Source of the DNA: JACKOB01 sp024234575
GTDB taxonomy: Bacteria; Pseudomonadota; Gammaproteobacteria; Pseudomonadales; Oleiphilaceae
Direction of reading: 5' to 3'
NCBI GenBank assembly: GCA_051208035.1
Contig: JBPJFZ010000016.1
Location: forward strand, 1 to 64,000
DNA length: 64,000 nt
The stretch's first letter is position 1; the number at the start of each line of letters is the position of its first letter. The notes under the pieces are model-generated. The model made no database searches, was not told where the DNA came from, and worked only from the letters and a program-made list of their open reading frames with translations. The position numbers and the translations under genes were made by a program. Of this stretch, positions 34,491 to 43,720 are shown in pieces.

Positions 34491-34859
34491 ATGGAAATAC
34501 AGGCAAACCCGCACGCATTTTTAAACCGGTCGTCTGGCATTGTCGGCCAGCAAAACAATGTAGACAATCAGAATAAACCACAAGGCAGGCCACCAGAGGG
34601 GCCACCACCAGGCGGTATTCCACCCGGTCTGCAGCCGGCGGTTGCAACCCTCTCAGAAGACGAGCAATCTCAGGTAACGACCATGCTTGAGTCGTTGAGT
34701 AAAGAGCAGATGGGGGCCTTAAAAAACGCCTTGGATGAATTAAAACCCCAGGCAAACAGTATGTCGGCAGAGGAAATTGGCAGTGCATTCTTTGATATGC
34801 TGCTATCGCTAACCGAATCGGATAATGACTCAGAAAATCTGATTGATGAGTATGTTTAA
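34491..34859 (+). CDS. Small Pro-rich hypothetical protein
   Basis: The 122-residue protein has a good ribosome-binding site (GCGGAGAATAACA before ATG 34491). The first half is disordered and rich in Pro, Gly, Asn and Gln (PEGPPPGGIPPGLQP). The second half is acidic and helical (LSEDEQSQVTTMLESLSKEQMGALKNALDEL). No signal peptide. The family is not recognised. It lies 145 bp after the CBS gene and may be separately transcribed. Confidence 0.6.
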   Translation: MEIQANPHAFLNRSSGIVGQQNNVDNQNKPQGRPPEGPPPGGIPPGLQPAVATLSEDEQSQVTTMLESLSKEQMGALKNALDELKPQANSMSAEEIGSAFFDMLLSLTESDNDSENLIDEYV

Positions 34860-34974
34860 GGCTTTACGAGAGGATCTTAATATTTCGATGGCAATGAGAC
34901 TAAATCGGTAATTGTGATCTTCTACGATGGTGCTAGTGCGAGTTAGTGGCGATGAGGTGAGTGGTACTCTGTTG

Positions 34975-35385
34975 TCACAAAACTTCTGCGCAGAAAAGAG
35001 CTGGGGTGACAATCCGTGTGCGGTCTATATGTCCAAGCTGCAACAGCCCGGCTCGCCGATCGCCAGTGACAAGATAATCGGCTGAGCTGGCCTGCGCCAT
35101 GGCCACCAGAAATGCATCATCTGGGTCAGTCGTTTCTATAACGATTTCTAATTTTTCTATCACTAAGGCACGTTGTAAGTTGTTTATCATAGCGCCGACC
35201 TTGGTCGGTTGCAGAATTGCTTGAAGCTTGGGATAGCGACTTGCTCGACGAATCTCATCCAGCTGCATCAGCGATGTTACTACTTCAAAGCGTGCAGCGC
35301 GCCAGGCACGGTAAATCGTATCAGGCGCACCATGTGGTGAAATCAGTGCGCTAAACAAAATGTTAGTATCCAGGACGACCCGCAT
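34975..35385 (-). CDS. PIN-domain toxin of a type II toxin-antitoxin pair
   Basis: The 136-residue PIN nuclease (COG1569-like) has VVLDTNILFSAL with the first acidic residue, LMQLDEIRR, and TTDPDDAFLVAMAQASSADYLVTGDR with the later acidic cluster. These residues coordinate metal for RNA cleavage. Its ATG overlaps the antitoxin's TGA by one base (TGATG), the coupling expected of a toxin-antitoxin operon. Confidence 0.88.
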   Translation of the reverse strand: MRVVLDTNILFSALISPHGAPDTIYRAWRAARFEVVTSLMQLDEIRRASRYPKLQAILQPTKVGAMINNLQRALVIEKLEIVIETTDPDDAFLVAMAQASSADYLVTGDRRAGLLQLGHIDRTRIVTPALFCAEVL

Positions 35386-35624
35386 CAGCTTTTATGCGCC
35401 CACTCCAATGCCTCATCAATTATTGATGCCATATCCGTCTCGCTTACATTGGTGTTAGATGCTTTCACTTGTTCGGCAGTGAGCTCCAGTATATGTGACT
35501 TCACGGCCTCTTCAATGAAACGAGACAAATCGCCTTTTCTGCCGCCCCCTTGGCTGGCAAGAAACATACGAAGTGACTGATCTGTGTCCTGGGAAACGGC
35601 AACATTCCAACGCACGGTATTCAT
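35385..35624 (-). CDS. Antitoxin partner of the PIN toxin
   Basis: The 79-residue protein has an N-terminal ribbon-helix-helix-like segment (VRWNVAVSQDTDQSLRMFLASQG then DLSRFIEEAVKSHIL) for DNA binding. The acidic C-terminus should neutralise the toxin. It is the first gene of the pair, with an inverted-repeat operator 25 bp upstream. Confidence 0.82.
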   Translation of the reverse strand: MNTVRWNVAVSQDTDQSLRMFLASQGGGRKGDLSRFIEEAVKSHILELTAEQVKASNTNVSETDMASIIDEALEWAHKS

Positions 35625-35648
35625 AATAACTTCTCAATAAGCATATGT

Positions 35649-35668
35649 GTGTATATGTGTTTATACAC
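35649..35668. promoter_or_regulatory. Operator of the PIN toxin-antitoxin operon
   Basis: GTGTATA and TATACAC form a perfect 7-bp inverted repeat with a 6-base spacer immediately upstream of the antitoxin gene. It is suited to autorepression by the ribbon-helix-helix antitoxin. Confidence 0.65.
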
Positions 35669-35791
35669 CAAGGGTCTTTGGGCTGCAATAAGCTTAAAAA
35701 GTGTGGTGCGAGTTTTGCCAAAATTGGTTATATCTTAGAAATGCTAATGGAGTTTACTGAGCACATTGCCGTTTCTTTCACCAGAGATGCT

Positions 35792-36556
35792 TTAAACTTC
35801 TAGTAAAGGCTTGGTGCCCACCATGATGACATTTGAAGACTTGCCATCCCACTCACTTAAGCGTGCGTAATCGCGTTCGAGTATGGTGGTTTCGAATCCG
35901 GCTTGTTGCATTAGCTGCTTGATGTTGGGGATGGTGATGGCTGTCATGCGGTGATGGTCATCCCAGGTTTGGGTTTCCTGGTTGCTTTCTCGGGTGATAG
36001 ACAAAAACAAGTCCAGCACATCGCCTTGGCCGCTATAAAACCAGCGCGAGCGAAAGGTGAGGTGTTCGGCATCCAGTGCCAGCTCGGAGACCACGCCGGT
36101 GTCGTTGGCGATGCCGTTTTTGTCTACGGCATCAAAAACAAAAGCCCCGCCGGGCTTAAGTGCTTGATAGGCTTTGCATAATGTTTGCTGAAAGGCTGCA
36201 AGTGGATGGCTATAGTGCATCGAGTAGAGAAAGCTGGTGATGAGATCATATTCATGGTGCCGCTCAAACTCTGCTAAATCGCTAAGCAACAGCGTAGCAT
36301 CCGGGCAGCGCTTGGCGGTTTGGTCGAGCATTTCCTGACTGTTATCGAGACCACTGATGCTAAACCCTTTATCTTCCATCAGCTTTAGCAGTTGCCCCGT
36401 GCCGCACGCCAGATCGAGAAAGGCTCTGCCGCCAGAATTTGAAAAACACTGCCAGGCACGTTGTGCAAATTCGCTTTGTTCGGCGTAGTCAATATCACTA
36501 CAGAACTGGTCATAGTAGCGAGAAAGATCCAGATAAAGCTGGTTTTGTGCTGTCAT
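35792..36556 (-). CDS. Class I SAM-dependent methyltransferase
   Basis: The 254-residue protein has motif I FLDLACGTGQLL (about 43-54), the acidic SISGLDNSQEM motif II, and DLITSFLYSMHYSH plus LKPGGAFVFDAVDKNG further on. The fold is of the small-molecule methyltransferase type. The N-terminus YLDLSRYYDQFCSDIDYAEQ suits substrate capping. The substrate is unknown and the gene is alone. Confidence 0.85.
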   Translation of the reverse strand: MTAQNQLYLDLSRYYDQFCSDIDYAEQSEFAQRAWQCFSNSGGRAFLDLACGTGQLLKLMEDKGFSISGLDNSQEMLDQTAKRCPDATLLLSDLAEFERHHEYDLITSFLYSMHYSHPLAAFQQTLCKAYQALKPGGAFVFDAVDKNGIANDTGVVSELALDAEHLTFRSRWFYSGQGDVLDLFLSITRESNQETQTWDDHHRMTAITIPNIKQLMQQAGFETTILERDYARLSEWDGKSSNVIMVGTKPLLEV

Positions 36557-36760
36557 AAAGGGCCTCTAAAAGACAGACATTGGTTGCGTAGACAGTGTTC
36601 GCTTAGGCAGTGTTTGCATAGACATTGTGCGCATTAGTCACGGGGCGGCTAGATTACACGCTTTCACCGATATGACAAAGTGCAAAATTTGCTGCCTGGA
36701 TGCAGCCACCGGGCGGGGAGGGTAGTAAATCAGCCAGTGTCAAACTTAGAAAACTAGCCT

Positions 36761-37081
36761 CTATTTTTTTATCCAGTTTTCTAATCTTAGCCCATCAACA
36801 CGTTCAAATTCGCGCAGATTATTGCTAACAAGCACCAAGCCTTCGCCTCTCGCATGTCCCGCAATATGAAGATCGTTAACGCCTATGGTTTCCCCTTTTC
36901 TTTCCAGGTCTGCTCTTATTGAGCCATAGTGAGCTGCCGCTTTGTCATCGTATTGCAGCACATCCAATCGAGAAATAAAGAAGTGTAGGTCGATGATCTG
37001 CAACTTGTAGATACGCATTTGCTCCTTGGAGTGACAGGAACAAGATAAAGGGGCGGATTGAATTATTTTTATATTAGGCAA
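36761..37081 (-). pseudogene. VapC-type PIN toxin, N-terminally truncated
   Basis: The last 75 residues match VapC toxins closely: VLQYDDKAAAHYGSIRADLERKGETIGVNDLHIAGHARGEGLVLVSNNLREFERVDGLRLENW. The first 40 or so residues (MPNIKIIQSAPLSCSCHSKEQ) do not. The essential N-terminal acidic motif (DTNIC-type) is missing and no antitoxin gene is beside it, so the toxin is inactive. Confidence 0.75.
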
Positions 37082-37114
37082 AGATTGAATTACCTGTGCC
37101 CGGACAGCGCTTTG

Positions 37115-37789
37115 TTAGCAAAGCTCAAACTTATAGCCAACCCCATAAACCGAGTGGATGATCTCCGCATCGGGAGAGATATCAGCAATTTTCTTTCGCA
37201 GTTTTTTGATATGACTGTCAATGGTGCGGTCGCTGACGATGCGGTGATCGCTGTAGATATGGTTCATCAATTGTTCGCGGCTATATATTCGGCCGGGATC
37301 GGCATGCAGAATTTTAAGTAAATGAAACTCGACGGCGGTTAATGGTAGTTCTTTGCCATTGATGCTGGCTTTATAGCGGTCTTCGTCGAGAACAACGCCA
37401 TCACAGGATGCACTACTGCTGTCTGGTTGTGTTCGTCGCAGCACGGCTTTGACGCGAGCCAGCACTTCTCTGGGGCTAAATGGTTTGCAGATGTAGTCAT
37501 CGGCACCCAGCTCTAACCCGAGTAAGCGGTCGATTTCTTCAACCCGGGCAGTCACCATAATGATCGGTACTTGTGAGAACTGGCGAACCTCTTTACACAG
37601 AGTCATGCCGTCTTTACCGGGTAGCATTAAATCCAGCAGAATCAGAGCAGGGCGATTTGTTTTAACCCAATCAGTCACTTGCAGGCCGTTGTCGATAATA
37701 ACCGGCGAAAAATTACTCTGCGTAAGATAGTCCGCCAGAAGCTGTGCGAGTTTGGGCTCGTCTTCAACAATCAGAATTTTTTGATTCAT
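37115..37789 (-). CDS. OmpR-family response regulator (BaeR-like)
   Basis: The product has about 224 residues; ATG 37789 is favoured over GTG 37798. The receiver contains ILIVEDEPKLAQLL, the phosphorylation site in LILLDLMLPGKDG, and the switch Lys in DYICKPFSPREVL. The C-terminal winged helix contains SREQLMNHIYSDHRIVSDRTIDSHIKKLRKKI and SVYGVGYKFE. It is transcribed 32 bp after its histidine kinase. Similarity in length and order to BaeR suggests an envelope-stress regulator. Confidence 0.9.
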   Translation of the reverse strand: MNQKILIVEDEPKLAQLLADYLTQSNFSPVIIDNGLQVTDWVKTNRPALILLDLMLPGKDGMTLCKEVRQFSQVPIIMVTARVEEIDRLLGLELGADDYICKPFSPREVLARVKAVLRRTQPDSSSASCDGVVLDEDRYKASINGKELPLTAVEFHLLKILHADPGRIYSREQLMNHIYSDHRIVSDRTIDSHIKKLRKKIADISPDAEIIHSVYGVGYKFELC

Positions 37790-37821
37790 AACAGCCACTT
37801 TTTATAGTGATAGGACGATTC

Positions 37822-39285
37822 TTAGTTAGCCAAGGGTAATGCAATCGTGATCCAAATGCCGCCCAACGGAGATGGTTGCGCACTTATTTTTCCGTCGTGG
37901 GCAGCGACGATATTACTGCATATCGACAGCCCTAATCCGGCACCACCGGTTGCCCGGTTGCGTGAAGACTCTACTCTAAACAGGCGCTCGAACAATCTGC
38001 CTAGCTCTTCTTTAGAAACGCCCGGTGCCGAGTCTTTAAAATGCAGCAGCACTTGTTTGTTTTTGGTTTCGATATCGATTTCTAATCTGCCGGCGCTATC
38101 TGTATAGCGTAGAGTGTTTTTCAGCAGGTTGCTAACCAGCTGTCTGATGCGGCTCGCATCGGCGAAGACCATCACATTGCTCTGGTGTAACCTTAAGGCG
38201 AGGTCGATACCCTGATGCCGGTACTCATCATTAAAACTGGCGACAGTGAGCTGCAGTATATCGACGATATTAATTTTTGCCTTCTGATAAGACAGCGCCC
38301 CAATATCTGACATCGACAGTTCATAAAGATCATCGACGAGTCGGTTTAGCTGACAAGCTTCTGCATGCAGCGATTCAATGGCGGTTGTCGATGGTTGTCG
38401 AATACCATCCTGAATCGCTTCTATTTCACCTTTTAATACGGCCAGTGGCGTGCGTAGCTCGTGGGAAATATCTGCCACCCACTGCCTTCTCGAATTTTCA
38501 TTCTGCAACAGTGTTTTTGCCAAGGTGTTAAAGTTTTGAGATAGTTGCCCCAACTCGTCTTGGCTCTGAACGCTAATGGTGGTTTCATAGTTACCACTAA
38601 TGAGCTTTTGTGTGCCCCGGCTCAGCAAGCGAATGGGTTTGCTCAGGTGTGACGCGATGGGTAAGGTTGCCAATATGGATATCACAATCAGTATGGCGGA
38701 TACCCAAGTAAATGCTTGGTTTTGTTGTTTAACGAATAATAAATCCAGCTGACTTGTCAGTTCTTTTTGCGGTATCTGCCCCACAAAACCAACGGTTTTT
38801 TTATTCACGCTGATAGGGTAGAGCGTTAGTTCCGCGATGTTCGTTGGCCGGCCCCAGATAATGTGTTTATTTTCATCCAGCAGGTAGGGCAGGCGCGGGG
38901 CGTCGGCTCTGGGTAGCGCATCGTGGGGGGGCGGGCCGGGAGGTCTGGCGTTAGGTGGCGGCGGAGGTCTTTCGCCCTCCCTCCCTTGCGGAAATTGCGG
39001 GCGCGAGGGTGCAGATTGGGGTAGCGTCAACGAGCCAAATCCGGCGCTGAGTAATTCGTCCCAAGCACGTCGGTTGTTTCTTAGCCGTTCCCAGTTACCC
39101 TGTGTTTGCCATTCATTTTGCAGCAGCGTCACGAAACTTTCGTATGTTTGCCGCTCTTGCTGCATCACATAGTCGCGAAAGCCCTCATTAAAACTCCACT
39201 GCATGATCAGAAACATACAGAGCACCACCCCACCAGTCGCCGTTAACAAAGTGGCGAGCAGCTTGAATCGGATCGTTACTGTCAT
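37822..39285 (-). CDS. Membrane sensor histidine kinase (BaeS-like) with Pro-rich periplasmic linker
   Basis: The 487-residue kinase has two membrane segments (about 8-28 and 193-213). The periplasmic loop carries an unusual run of Pro, Gly and Arg (GERPPPPPNARPPGPPPH). HAMP is followed by HisKA (DISHELRTPLAVLKGEIEAI) and HATPase blocks (NLLKNTLRY, GGAGLGLSI). It is the upstream partner of the BaeR-like regulator. The Pro-rich linker is absent from typical BaeS. Confidence 0.88.
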   Translation of the reverse strand: MTVTIRFKLLATLLTATGGVVLCMFLIMQWSFNEGFRDYVMQQERQTYESFVTLLQNEWQTQGNWERLRNNRRAWDELLSAGFGSLTLPQSAPSRPQFPQGREGERPPPPPNARPPGPPPHDALPRADAPRLPYLLDENKHIIWGRPTNIAELTLYPISVNKKTVGFVGQIPQKELTSQLDLLFVKQQNQAFTWVSAILIVISILATLPIASHLSKPIRLLSRGTQKLISGNYETTISVQSQDELGQLSQNFNTLAKTLLQNENSRRQWVADISHELRTPLAVLKGEIEAIQDGIRQPSTTAIESLHAEACQLNRLVDDLYELSMSDIGALSYQKAKINIVDILQLTVASFNDEYRHQGIDLALRLHQSNVMVFADASRIRQLVSNLLKNTLRYTDSAGRLEIDIETKNKQVLLHFKDSAPGVSKEELGRLFERLFRVESSRNRATGGAGLGLSICSNIVAAHDGKISAQPSPLGGIWITIALPLAN

Positions 39286-39400
39286 GCAATGGCGGCCTTT
39301 AAATGGGTAATACCTTTATAGTAGACACTTGTGTTGTTTAGTTCACCACGGCGGTGGCAACTTCCTTAAAATTTACACAATTGCGGCAAATCTACCTGGG

Positions 39401-40087
39401 TTATTTCGCCCTAAACCTAAGTGTTTCATTGGTGTCAGCCAGTGTTGCCGCGTTTGGTAAACCAAGGTCTCCCGAGGTGCTGTAAATGCCACAGGATTCG
39501 GTATAGTAAACCCGCAGCTGAGCGGTATCCCGTAGAAAATCAATTTCTACAATCGACACGTCTTTTACTGCTAAGCCCGTGCGTAAGCAGAGGTCGGTGA
39601 TTAGCTCCTGACGACGCTCTGGTTTAATGTTGTCGATTTTCTCATACTGTATGAGCTGCTCCTTCCAGCCTGAGCTAAGAATGGTGGTTTCGCAGGCAAG
39701 GGCGCTTACACAAATCAGTGCATGCAACAGCACCAGTTCTGGCAGTGATAGCTTGCCGACGGCAGAGAGCAGGGACATGGCGATCACCAAAAACAGATAC
39801 GTCATCTCTTTTACAGAAATGGACTCGGTACGATAACGCAGCATAGAGAACACAGCGAATAAGCCGAAGGCGAATCCCATGGATAAGTCTACCGAGTGCA
39901 ACAAAGAGGTGACAATAAACACCCCCGTTCCAAATAGTAAAAACGACGCGGCGTGATCGCGATTGCCACCACCAACTTTCGCGAAACAACGCATGTAGCA
40001 GCCGAATACCAACACAATCACTGACATCATATTGATCATAAGCTTGAGTACAAAATTTAAATCCAGGGTAGTGAACATCGTTGTCAT
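39401..40087 (-). CDS. DUF4956 membrane protein
   Basis: The 228-residue protein has about four N-terminal membrane segments (14-34, 47-64, 69-86, 95-140). The cytoplasmic C-terminal domain is of ferredoxin-like alternation (DVSIVEIDFLRDTAQLRVYY). FGLFAVFSMLRYRTESISVKEMTYLF is the DUF4956 signature. The gene lies between the VTC gene and the sensor kinase on one strand, 41 bp from VTC. DUF4956 is often found beside VTC and CotH genes in bacteria, which implies a joint system. Confidence 0.85.
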   Translation of the reverse strand: MTTMFTTLDLNFVLKLMINMMSVIVLVFGCYMRCFAKVGGGNRDHAASFLLFGTGVFIVTSLLHSVDLSMGFAFGLFAVFSMLRYRTESISVKEMTYLFLVIAMSLLSAVGKLSLPELVLLHALICVSALACETTILSSGWKEQLIQYEKIDNIKPERRQELITDLCLRTGLAVKDVSIVEIDFLRDTAQLRVYYTESCGIYSTSGDLGLPNAATLADTNETLRFRAK

Positions 40088-40128
40088 CCATATAAAAATT
40101 TAACAAAACAGTGCCTGACGAACGGGTA

Positions 40129-40893
40129 TTAATGTAACCGCGCCAGCGCCATTTTTTGCGGCTTGAAGCGATTAGACTTCAGTGAGGGGGTGAGCATCAG
40201 ACAACCCATGCAGTATTTGCTGAATTTGCTTGGCCGAATATTTAGTTTCGACATCTGCTTTGCAAAAGGGGACTGCATCCGGTGTGTTGACTGTTTCAGC
40301 TCGGCGATGACCATATTGGGGATGCAGATCCGATTCTCGGTGGTGTTGTCTTCGAAATACAAATTAAAATCGAGGGTGACCCGCTCGCCAGAGAATTCAT
40401 TGGCTAAGGCAATACGCTGATAGCCCCCGGCCTGCACCGGCGCTAACTGATGGCTGTACTCACCCACTTGTTCATCTAGAAAAAGCTGTGCCTGTCTGTT
40501 ATCCGGGACTGGCTGGGATAGCTGTAGACGGCTTTTAATCGTGCGCGCTTTGTTGTTTTTAAACTTCACTTCCAGAAACGATGTTTGGGTCTCGACATAA
40601 TGCCGCTGCCGCACTTTATAGCGGTTAAGCTTGCCACGGTGGTGCATGTGGTAGAAGTGATAATCTGGCGTGTCGAAATAGGTATTTTGGTAGTTAAATA
40701 AGCGGGCCCCATCTATCTCTAGTATCGAGTAGTAGGGAAGCATCGATTGCAGAATGTTGGTGGCCATCGCTGTGGGCAGAAGGTATTTGGTATCAACCCT
40801 GTCCATTAGTGCGGCAGTTTTTAAGTCACTGAGTTGGTGTGCAGCGTACTCGTTGATAGTCTCATTAATAGAGGTAAAAGCAGGACTGTTCAT
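40129..40893 (-). CDS. VTC-domain polyphosphate polymerase-like protein
   Basis: The 254-residue protein matches the VTC/CYTH-like tunnel fold: RVDTKYLLP near 32-40, YFDTPDYHFYHMHHRGKLNRYKVRQRHY near 73-100, and SFLEVKFKNNKARTIKSRL near 105-123. MVIAELKQ near 200 supplies further acidic and basic tunnel residues. In yeast Vtc4 this fold makes polyphosphate from ATP. Bacterial members are inferred to do the same or to act on other triphosphates. It sits between CotH and DUF4956 genes. Confidence 0.85.
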   Translation of the reverse strand: MNSPAFTSINETINEYAAHQLSDLKTAALMDRVDTKYLLPTAMATNILQSMLPYYSILEIDGARLFNYQNTYFDTPDYHFYHMHHRGKLNRYKVRQRHYVETQTSFLEVKFKNNKARTIKSRLQLSQPVPDNRQAQLFLDEQVGEYSHQLAPVQAGGYQRIALANEFSGERVTLDFNLYFEDNTTENRICIPNMVIAELKQSTHRMQSPFAKQMSKLNIRPSKFSKYCMGCLMLTPSLKSNRFKPQKMALARLH

Positions 40894-40946
40894 GTTCAGT
40901 CTCCTGAGTATTTTGATGACAAAGTGTTAATGTTTTTGCCGCTGAT

Positions 40947-40975
40947 CGAGAGGGCAAGCCGGTGATGCCCTCTCG
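40947..40975. terminator. Hairpin between cotH-like and VTC genes
   Basis: CGAGAGGGC (40947-40955) and GCCCTCTCG (40967-40975) form a perfect 9-bp stem with an 11-base loop, 13 bp past the stop of the CotH gene. No T-run follows on the minus strand. It may attenuate or stabilise rather than end the transcript. Confidence 0.5.
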
Positions 40976-40987
40976 GTTCGCATACCG

Positions 40988-43720
40988 TTAGCGAGCAGGT
41001 GGCAGCTGATTCTGACCGTTATTCGGTTGGCCATTGCCAGGCATGCCGCCGCCGGGAAATCCGCCCGCTGTGCTCGTGCAGCTACCCAAGCCATTGCCGC
41101 TTGCTGCTAACGAACCATCCAGCTGTGCGAGCACACTGTTTACGCGCTGCGTGGCAAAAGAAAGAAGCCCGGGGGTGGCGCCCACATCTGACGTGAGTGC
41201 CGTTTCAAATTCGGCGGGCGTATAAAATGCCGTGGGGTCGGTATACACAGATTCTCGAATCAGGCTGGCCAGAGAGCTGATCGTTTGCGAGAGATTATCC
41301 GGGTGCATGCCACCGGTGATTAACGCCGCAATATACTGATGGTATGACGCACGATAAGTCTCGTTGCTCAGCAGTTTGGCAATGAGCGGGCGATCAGCTA
41401 GTGCTGCAGAGGTGGGCTCATCGATAAATAGATTAACCATTTCGTTAGCACTGCAGCCCATCGAAAACGTGCCAAACGACTCATTAAAGTCCCAGGGGAT
41501 CACTGAAAACTGGTTGCTGTTTTCATAGATATAGTAGTTATGAGCCAGAGCGCCCTGATAGCTGTCGAGATTGCCTAACACAGTTGAAACGGCCAGATAA
41601 CGCAGCACACTTTCAGCATCCAGCACCGATGCAAGCTCAGTTGTATTACCAGTGCCATTGTTTAACGTATCGAGAAAGTCAATTAGCGCCAGATTGTCTG
41701 TACTGTCTTCGTTGGTTTTTAGCTCAATGGCCGAGTAACTGGCAAATTGGTCGTCTATCCACTTCAGATCATTGCCGACACCATTCACCACATCTGTTGC
41801 ATCAGGCTTATAAAGGTCGCCATCTGCATTATCAAAATGCCTTTCGAGAAATTCACTGTCTACCTGTTCGACCATGGTATACAAGCCATGCAACGTACCA
41901 TTGATATACAGATTAACGAAAGCGGTGCGTGGTGCAGGTACTTCCAGCTCGCGCATTAAATTGTAGGCGATGGTTTCGCGCAGGTAAGATGGGTCTTTGA
42001 AGTTGTTGTTAAGATTAATCTTCTTTAAATTAAGTAGCTTCTGTCCATCAACGTACTCATTCATATCCACTTTAAAGCTGAAGCGTTCGCTACCACTATT
42101 GGCAACACTGCTAAGGGATGAATTACCTTTAGTGCGAATGGCAACATTCTCTAAGGTGATGCCTTGATAAGTAATGCTGGCTGGATGCTCTTCTTCATCA
42201 AGGGCGTTGGTGATCATATCGTTCCAGTCTTCTTCACTTATCTCGATATAAACAGCTGCTACCGTGTCTGTTGTAAACGCCGTTGCTTCCTGGTTGGCCT
42301 CTGCTAATGTCGGGTTTAATGTGCCGGTTGACCAACTGCCGTCTGTTAATGAACCAAAGCTGAAACCTTGTGGTGCATCGCTGTCATCCCATTGCAGGTA
42401 GTCAACGGTCTCGTCATTTAACATCAGACTCACGCTGTCACTGCTGCCAAGTTTAAACGCAACGGTGTCGCTGCCGGACGCTTCGCCGGTAGCGTAAATC
42501 ACCAGGCGTTCACCTGCCTGCAATGTTCGTTCTGGCAAGCTGATGGGGTCAATGCCGCTGTCATCAACGATCTGATAGTGGTTCAACTGTAATGGAGCGT
42601 CACTGTTATTGAGTAATTCGATCCAGTCGTTACCACCGTCTGCCGCTTTGGCAACAATTTCATTGATGACCAGCGGCCCACGCAGGGCAACAACATTGGC
42701 AGAGTTGATCGTTGGCGTTAACGAGCGCAGCCCGCCAGATCCGTCAGGAAAGTGTCCATAGCTGAAACCGTTCAACGCATCGCCTTTGTCCCATTTGATG
42801 GTATCAATCAGGTCATCACCTTTATACAAACTGACGCTATCGGATGCCCCCAGTTTAAATGCGACAGTATCGGTAAAGAGCAATGTTTCGTCGGTGGCAT
42901 ACACAATGAAGTGTTCGCCTGGCGCCAAGGTGACTGCCGGTAAATTATAAGTGGTTGTACTGTCTTCATCGCGCACACGATAGTCACCCAAATAAACGCT
43001 GCTATCACCGGCAGCGTAGAGCTCGATCCAATCGTATCCTGTGGTGGTGTCTTTCGCAGCAATTTCGTTGATGACCAACAGAGGAAAAGAGCTGACGATT
43101 TTATCGGCGCTAACAGTATTAACGCTTGATGGATCGGCGGTGTCGCTGTTGCTGCTACCCATCGTGGGAGTTAGCGTGCTTGCCGCCCCGGTGCCATCTG
43201 GCAAAAGCCCATAGCTGTAACCGATATCCGCCATACCGTCTTCCCAGCTAAGGGTTGATACGCTAACGCCTTCTTTGGCTAGTGTGACGGCATCACTGCT
43301 ACCCAGTTTGAAGAGTACATAATTGCCATCTTCTGGCGGGGTGTCGTTTTTATCAATTGCGGCGAAAACCACATAGTCGCCAGCAGAGAGCGTTTGTGAT
43401 GGCAGCGCCTGAGCCACATGGCTTGGGTCATCATCTACTAAAGTGTAGTCCGACAGATTAACGCTGCCTTCGGTGACATAAAGCTCGATCCAGTCGCTAC
43501 CACCGCTGGCATCTTTCGCTACGATTTCGTTAATTACCACTGTGCCTGTGCTGGCTGTTTCCGAGGTGTTTGTCGCAGAGGCATCGCTGCTGCTTTCTCC
43601 GCCGCAGCCCGCAACCAATGCCGATACAATGGCCACCGCCAGCAACTTTGGTCGAAATACTTCTTTTAAAGTTGCCTCTGCTGCTGTTAACCAAAACTTG
43701 CTTGTGTTGCTGCTGTTCAT
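40988..43720 (-). CDS. CotH-kinase lipoprotein with three lamin-tail domains
   Basis: The 910-residue lipoprotein has lipobox SALVAGC (C39). Three consecutive lamin-tail (LTD) domains lie at about 60-200, 210-345 and 345-480. Each opens with VINEI(V/A)AK...DWIELY and contains a KLGSSD or KLGASD segment. A CotH domain at about 490-850 has YIEISEEDWNDMI, RTKGNSSLSS, LKKINLNNNFKDPSYLRE and the active-site-like VIPWDFNESFG. The Gly/Pro-rich tail GGFPGGGMPGNGQPNNGQN closes it. CotH proteins are atypical secreted kinases. The anchored enzyme could phosphorylate surface partners. It heads the VTC/DUF4956/BaeSR-like cluster. Confidence 0.88.
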   Translation of the reverse strand: MNSSNTSKFWLTAAEATLKEVFRPKLLAVAIVSALVAGCGGESSSDASATNTSETASTGTVVINEIVAKDASGGSDWIELYVTEGSVNLSDYTLVDDDPSHVAQALPSQTLSAGDYVVFAAIDKNDTPPEDGNYVLFKLGSSDAVTLAKEGVSVSTLSWEDGMADIGYSYGLLPDGTGAASTLTPTMGSSNSDTADPSSVNTVSADKIVSSFPLLVINEIAAKDTTTGYDWIELYAAGDSSVYLGDYRVRDEDSTTTYNLPAVTLAPGEHFIVYATDETLLFTDTVAFKLGASDSVSLYKGDDLIDTIKWDKGDALNGFSYGHFPDGSGGLRSLTPTINSANVVALRGPLVINEIVAKAADGGNDWIELLNNSDAPLQLNHYQIVDDSGIDPISLPERTLQAGERLVIYATGEASGSDTVAFKLGSSDSVSLMLNDETVDYLQWDDSDAPQGFSFGSLTDGSWSTGTLNPTLAEANQEATAFTTDTVAAVYIEISEEDWNDMITNALDEEEHPASITYQGITLENVAIRTKGNSSLSSVANSGSERFSFKVDMNEYVDGQKLLNLKKINLNNNFKDPSYLRETIAYNLMRELEVPAPRTAFVNLYINGTLHGLYTMVEQVDSEFLERHFDNADGDLYKPDATDVVNGVGNDLKWIDDQFASYSAIELKTNEDSTDNLALIDFLDTLNNGTGNTTELASVLDAESVLRYLAVSTVLGNLDSYQGALAHNYYIYENSNQFSVIPWDFNESFGTFSMGCSANEMVNLFIDEPTSAALADRPLIAKLLSNETYRASYHQYIAALITGGMHPDNLSQTISSLASLIRESVYTDPTAFYTPAEFETALTSDVGATPGLLSFATQRVNSVLAQLDGSLAASGNGLGSCTSTAGGFPGGGMPGNGQPNNGQNQLPPAR

